Source: Streptomyces sp. NBC_00663
GTDB lineage: Bacteria > Actinomycetota > Actinomycetes > Streptomycetales > Streptomycetaceae
Assembly: GCF_036226885.1 (NCBI RefSeq)
Contig: NZ_CP109027.1
Location: 2,356,001 to 2,420,000, forward strand
Length of the DNA: 64,000 bases
Direction: 5' to 3'
This document shows, one piece after another, positions 61,846-64,000 of this stretch. Position numbers and translations under genes: made by a program. Numbering within the stretch: the first letter of the stretch is position 1; every line of letters begins with the position of its first letter. Under the pieces are notes generated by a model. That model did not search any database. It had not been told where the DNA came from and was given only the letters and a program-made list of their open reading frames with translations.

Positions 61846-64000
61846 GTGACCCCCACCACCCCCACGTCCCAGGTGCGCTCGGTCTGCTCCTACTGCGGGG
61901 TGGGCTGCGGGATCGTGCTGGACATCGGGAGGGGGCCGGACGGCCGCCGTACCGTCCTGAAGGCCGGCGGCGACAAGGCGCACCCGGCGAACGCGGGGCG
62001 GCTGTGCACCAAGGGCGCGACCACGGCCGAGATGCTCGCCGCACCCGGCCGGCTGACCACCGCGCTGGTCAGGGACGACCGGGGCGAGGAGCCCGTGCCC
62101 GCCCCGATGGCGGACGCGATCTCCGAGACGGCTCGCAGGCTCCGCCGGATCATCGACACGTACGGGCCGGACGCGCTCGCCTTCTACGTCTCCGGGCAGA
62201 TGAGCCTGGAGGCCCAGTACCTGGCGAACAAGCTCGCCAAGGGGTTCGTACGGACGAACCAGATCGAGTCGAACTCCCGGCTGTGCATGGCGAGCGCCGG
62301 GGCCGGTTACAAGCTGTCGCTGGGCGCCGACGGGCCGCCGGGATCGTACGAGGACTTCGAGAAGGCCGATGCCTTCTTCGTCATCGGCTCGAACATGGCC
62401 GACTGCCACCCGATCCTCTTCCTGCGGATGATGGAGCGGGTCAAGGCGGGCGCCAAGCTGATCGTCGTCGATCCGAGGCGTACCGCGACGGCCGCGAAGG
62501 CGGACCTGTTCCTCCAGATCAAGCCCGGTACCGATCTCGCCCTCCTCAACGGCCTGCTCCACCTCCTCCTCGCCGACGGCCGCACCGACCCCGACTTCAT
62601 CGCCGCGCACACCGAGGGCTGGGAGGCGATGCCCGAGTTCCTCGCCGACTACACGCCGGCGGCCGTCGCGGGGCTCACGGGGCTGGCCGAGGAGGACCTG
62701 CGCACGGCAGCGCGGCTGATCGGCGAGGCCGGTGAGTGGATGAGCCTGTGGACCATGGGCCTCAACCAGTCCACGCACGGCACCTGGAACACCAACGCCC
62801 TGGTCAACCTGCACCTCGCGACCGGCGCCATCTGCCGCCCCGGCTCCGGCCCCTTCTCCCTCACCGGCCAGCCGAACGCCATGGGCGGCCGGGAGATGGG
62901 CTACATGGGCCCGGGCCTGCCCGGCCAGCGGTCCGTCCTCGTCGACGCCGAGCGCGCGTTCATCGAGGACCTCTGGGAGCTGCCGCCCGGCACCGTCCGC
63001 AAGGACGGCGTCGGCAAGGGCACGATCGAGATGTTCCAGAAGATGGCCGACGGCGAGATCAAGGCCTGCTGGATCATCTGCACCAACCCGGTCGCCTCGG
63101 TCGCCAACCGCCGTACCGTCATCGAGGGCCTGGAAGCCGCCGAGTTCGTCGTCGCCCAGGACGTGTTCACCGACACGGAGACCAACGCGTACGCCGACGT
63201 CGTCCTGCCCGGCGCGATGTGGACCGAGGGCGAGGGCGTCTTCGTCAACAGCGAGCGCAACCTCACCCTGACCGCCCCTGTCGCCGACCCGCCGGGCGAG
63301 GCGATGGCGGACTGGCGGATCATCGCGGCCGTCGCCCGCGAGATGGGGTACGAGACGGGCTTCTCGTACGACAGCGCCGAGGAGGTCTTCGAGGAGATCC
63401 GCCGCGCCTGGAACCCCGTCACGGGCTGGGATCTGCGCGGGGTGACCTACGAGCGGCTGCGCTCCACTCCCGTGCAGTGGCCGGCCGCCGCCGAGGACGG
63501 TCCCGCCCGCAACCCGATCCGGTACGTCGAGGGCGGCACCCTGCGCTTCCCGACGCCGACCGGCCGGGCCGTCTTCCACCCCCGGCCGCATCTGCCGGCC
63601 GCCGAGCTGCCGGACGACGACTTCCCCTTCGTGCTGAACACCGGGCGGGTGCAGCACCAGTGGCACACGCTGACCAAGACCGGGAAGGTCGCCAAGCTCA
63701 ACAAGCTGAACCCCGGGCCGTTCGTGGAGCTGCACCCCGAGGACGCGCGGGCGCTCGGGATCGGTGACGGCGACGGGGTGGAGGTGGCCTCGCGGCGCGG
63801 CCGGGCGGTGCTGCCGGCGGTGGTCACCGACCGGGTACGGCCGGGGTGCGTGTTCGCGCCGTTCCACTGGAACGACCTGTTCGGCGAGTATCTGAGCGTC
63901 AACGCCGTGACCAGCGACGCCGTCGACCCGATCTCCTTCCAGCCCGAGTTCAAGGTGTGTGCGGTGTCGCTGGCGAAGGTCCACGAGCCGAAGGTCGCGG
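61846..64000 (+). CDS. Molybdopterin oxidoreductase, assimilatory nitrate reductase-like (runs off window)
   Basis: At least 718 residues of a DMSO-reductase-family catalytic subunit. N-terminal [4Fe-4S] site VCSYCGVGCGI ... GRLCTKG (Cys14, 17, 21 plus the fourth), then LAFYVSGQMSLEAQYLANKLAKGFVRTNQIESNSRLCMASA (Cys as probable Mo ligand), NPVASVANRRTVIEG, TETNAYADVVLPGAMWTEGEGVFVNSER, and C-terminal cofactor domain VLNTGRVQHQWHTLTKTGKVAKLN. This matches NasA/NasC rather than periplasmic enzymes, with no signal peptide. GTG 61846 chosen; ATG 61792 in frame is an alternative. Confidence 0.88.
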   Translation, partial: MTPTTPTSQVRSVCSYCGVGCGIVLDIGRGPDGRRTVLKAGGDKAHPANAGRLCTKGATTAEMLAAPGRLTTALVRDDRGEEPVPAPMADAISETARRLRRIIDTYGPDALAFYVSGQMSLEAQYLANKLAKGFVRTNQIESNSRLCMASAGAGYKLSLGADGPPGSYEDFEKADAFFVIGSNMADCHPILFLRMMERVKAGAKLIVVDPRRTATAAKADLFLQIKPGTDLALLNGLLHLLLADGRTDPDFIAAHTEGWEAMPEFLADYTPAAVAGLTGLAEEDLRTAARLIGEAGEWMSLWTMGLNQSTHGTWNTNALVNLHLATGAICRPGSGPFSLTGQPNAMGGREMGYMGPGLPGQRSVLVDAERAFIEDLWELPPGTVRKDGVGKGTIEMFQKMADGEIKACWIICTNPVASVANRRTVIEGLEAAEFVVAQDVFTDTETNAYADVVLPGAMWTEGEGVFVNSERNLTLTAPVADPPGEAMADWRIIAAVAREMGYETGFSYDSAEEVFEEIRRAWNPVTGWDLRGVTYERLRSTPVQWPAAAEDGPARNPIRYVEGGTLRFPTPTGRAVFHPRPHLPAAELPDDDFPFVLNTGRVQHQWHTLTKTGKVAKLNKLNPGPFVELHPEDARALGIGDGDGVEVASRRGRAVLPAVVTDRVRPGCVFAPFHWNDLFGEYLSVNAVTSDAVDPISFQPEFKVCAVSLAKVHEPKVA

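Overview
The window looks like a Streptomyces chromosome segment. It is very GC-rich, third codon positions are almost all G or C, GTG starts are common, and many neighbouring genes overlap by 4 bases (ATGA or GTGA). Several families are typical of streptomycetes: DUF4236, DUF5999, DUF6099, DUF6299, SepF-like, S-adenosyl methyltransferase of the DUF574 type, and an actinobacterial two-gene Pnkp/Hen1 RNA-repair system. No rRNA, tRNA, CRISPR array, insertion sequence or prophage was seen.

Layout. 1-7.6 kb is a polysaccharide-use region: a sugar ABC permease (cut by the window edge), an acetyl-xylan-esterase-like hydrolase, a secreted GH92 alpha-mannosidase, a small protein of unknown role, and a secreted AA10 lytic polysaccharide monooxygenase. 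Each carbohydrate promoter has recognisable repressor-like palindromes (GAAASTTTC type, DasR-like, LacI-like, CebR box). 7.7-17.2 kb is housekeeping: Uma2 nuclease-like protein, HD hydrolase, VOC protein, a two-component system, aconitase, DUF4236, and a MurA-like enzyme with a fused N-terminal XRE helix-turn-helix. Both aconitase and the XRE-MurA gene carry the same ATCTC-N6-GAGAT palindrome.

17.2-30 kb is an accessory catabolic island. A five-gene operon (CocE-type hydrolase, acyl-CoA ligase, enoyl-CoA hydratase, SDR, quinone reductase) and the TetR gene after it share a near-identical 28-base operator. A second SDR/TetR pair has its own twin operators. An XdhC pseudogene, a quinone reductase, a carboxylesterase and an AraC regulator follow. 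30-37 kb holds two tandem YjbR proteins, RarA, an MMPL transporter with a divergent TetR, and several decayed genes.

37-47 kb appears to be a split aryl-CoA (probably anthraniloyl-CoA) degradation cluster: RidA, acyl-CoA dehydrogenase, CoA ligase, PaaX regulator, a fused FAD monooxygenase/old yellow enzyme, and an enoyl-CoA hydratase. A cysC-cysD-cysN sulfate-activation operon sits in its middle. The two catabolic minus-strand operons share a promoter motif.

47-64 kb contains an anti-sigma-like ATPase, a 198-bp tandem duplication, the arginine deiminase and ornithine carbamoyltransferase genes, an SPFH protein coupled to a NAD-kinase-like protein, the Pnkp-Hen1 RNA-repair pair, a DUF574 methyltransferase, an F420-type oxidoreductase, a MazG-like pyrophosphohydrolase next to a frameshifted ATPase, a SepF-like protein, and the start of an assimilatory nitrate-reductase-like molybdoenzyme running off the end.
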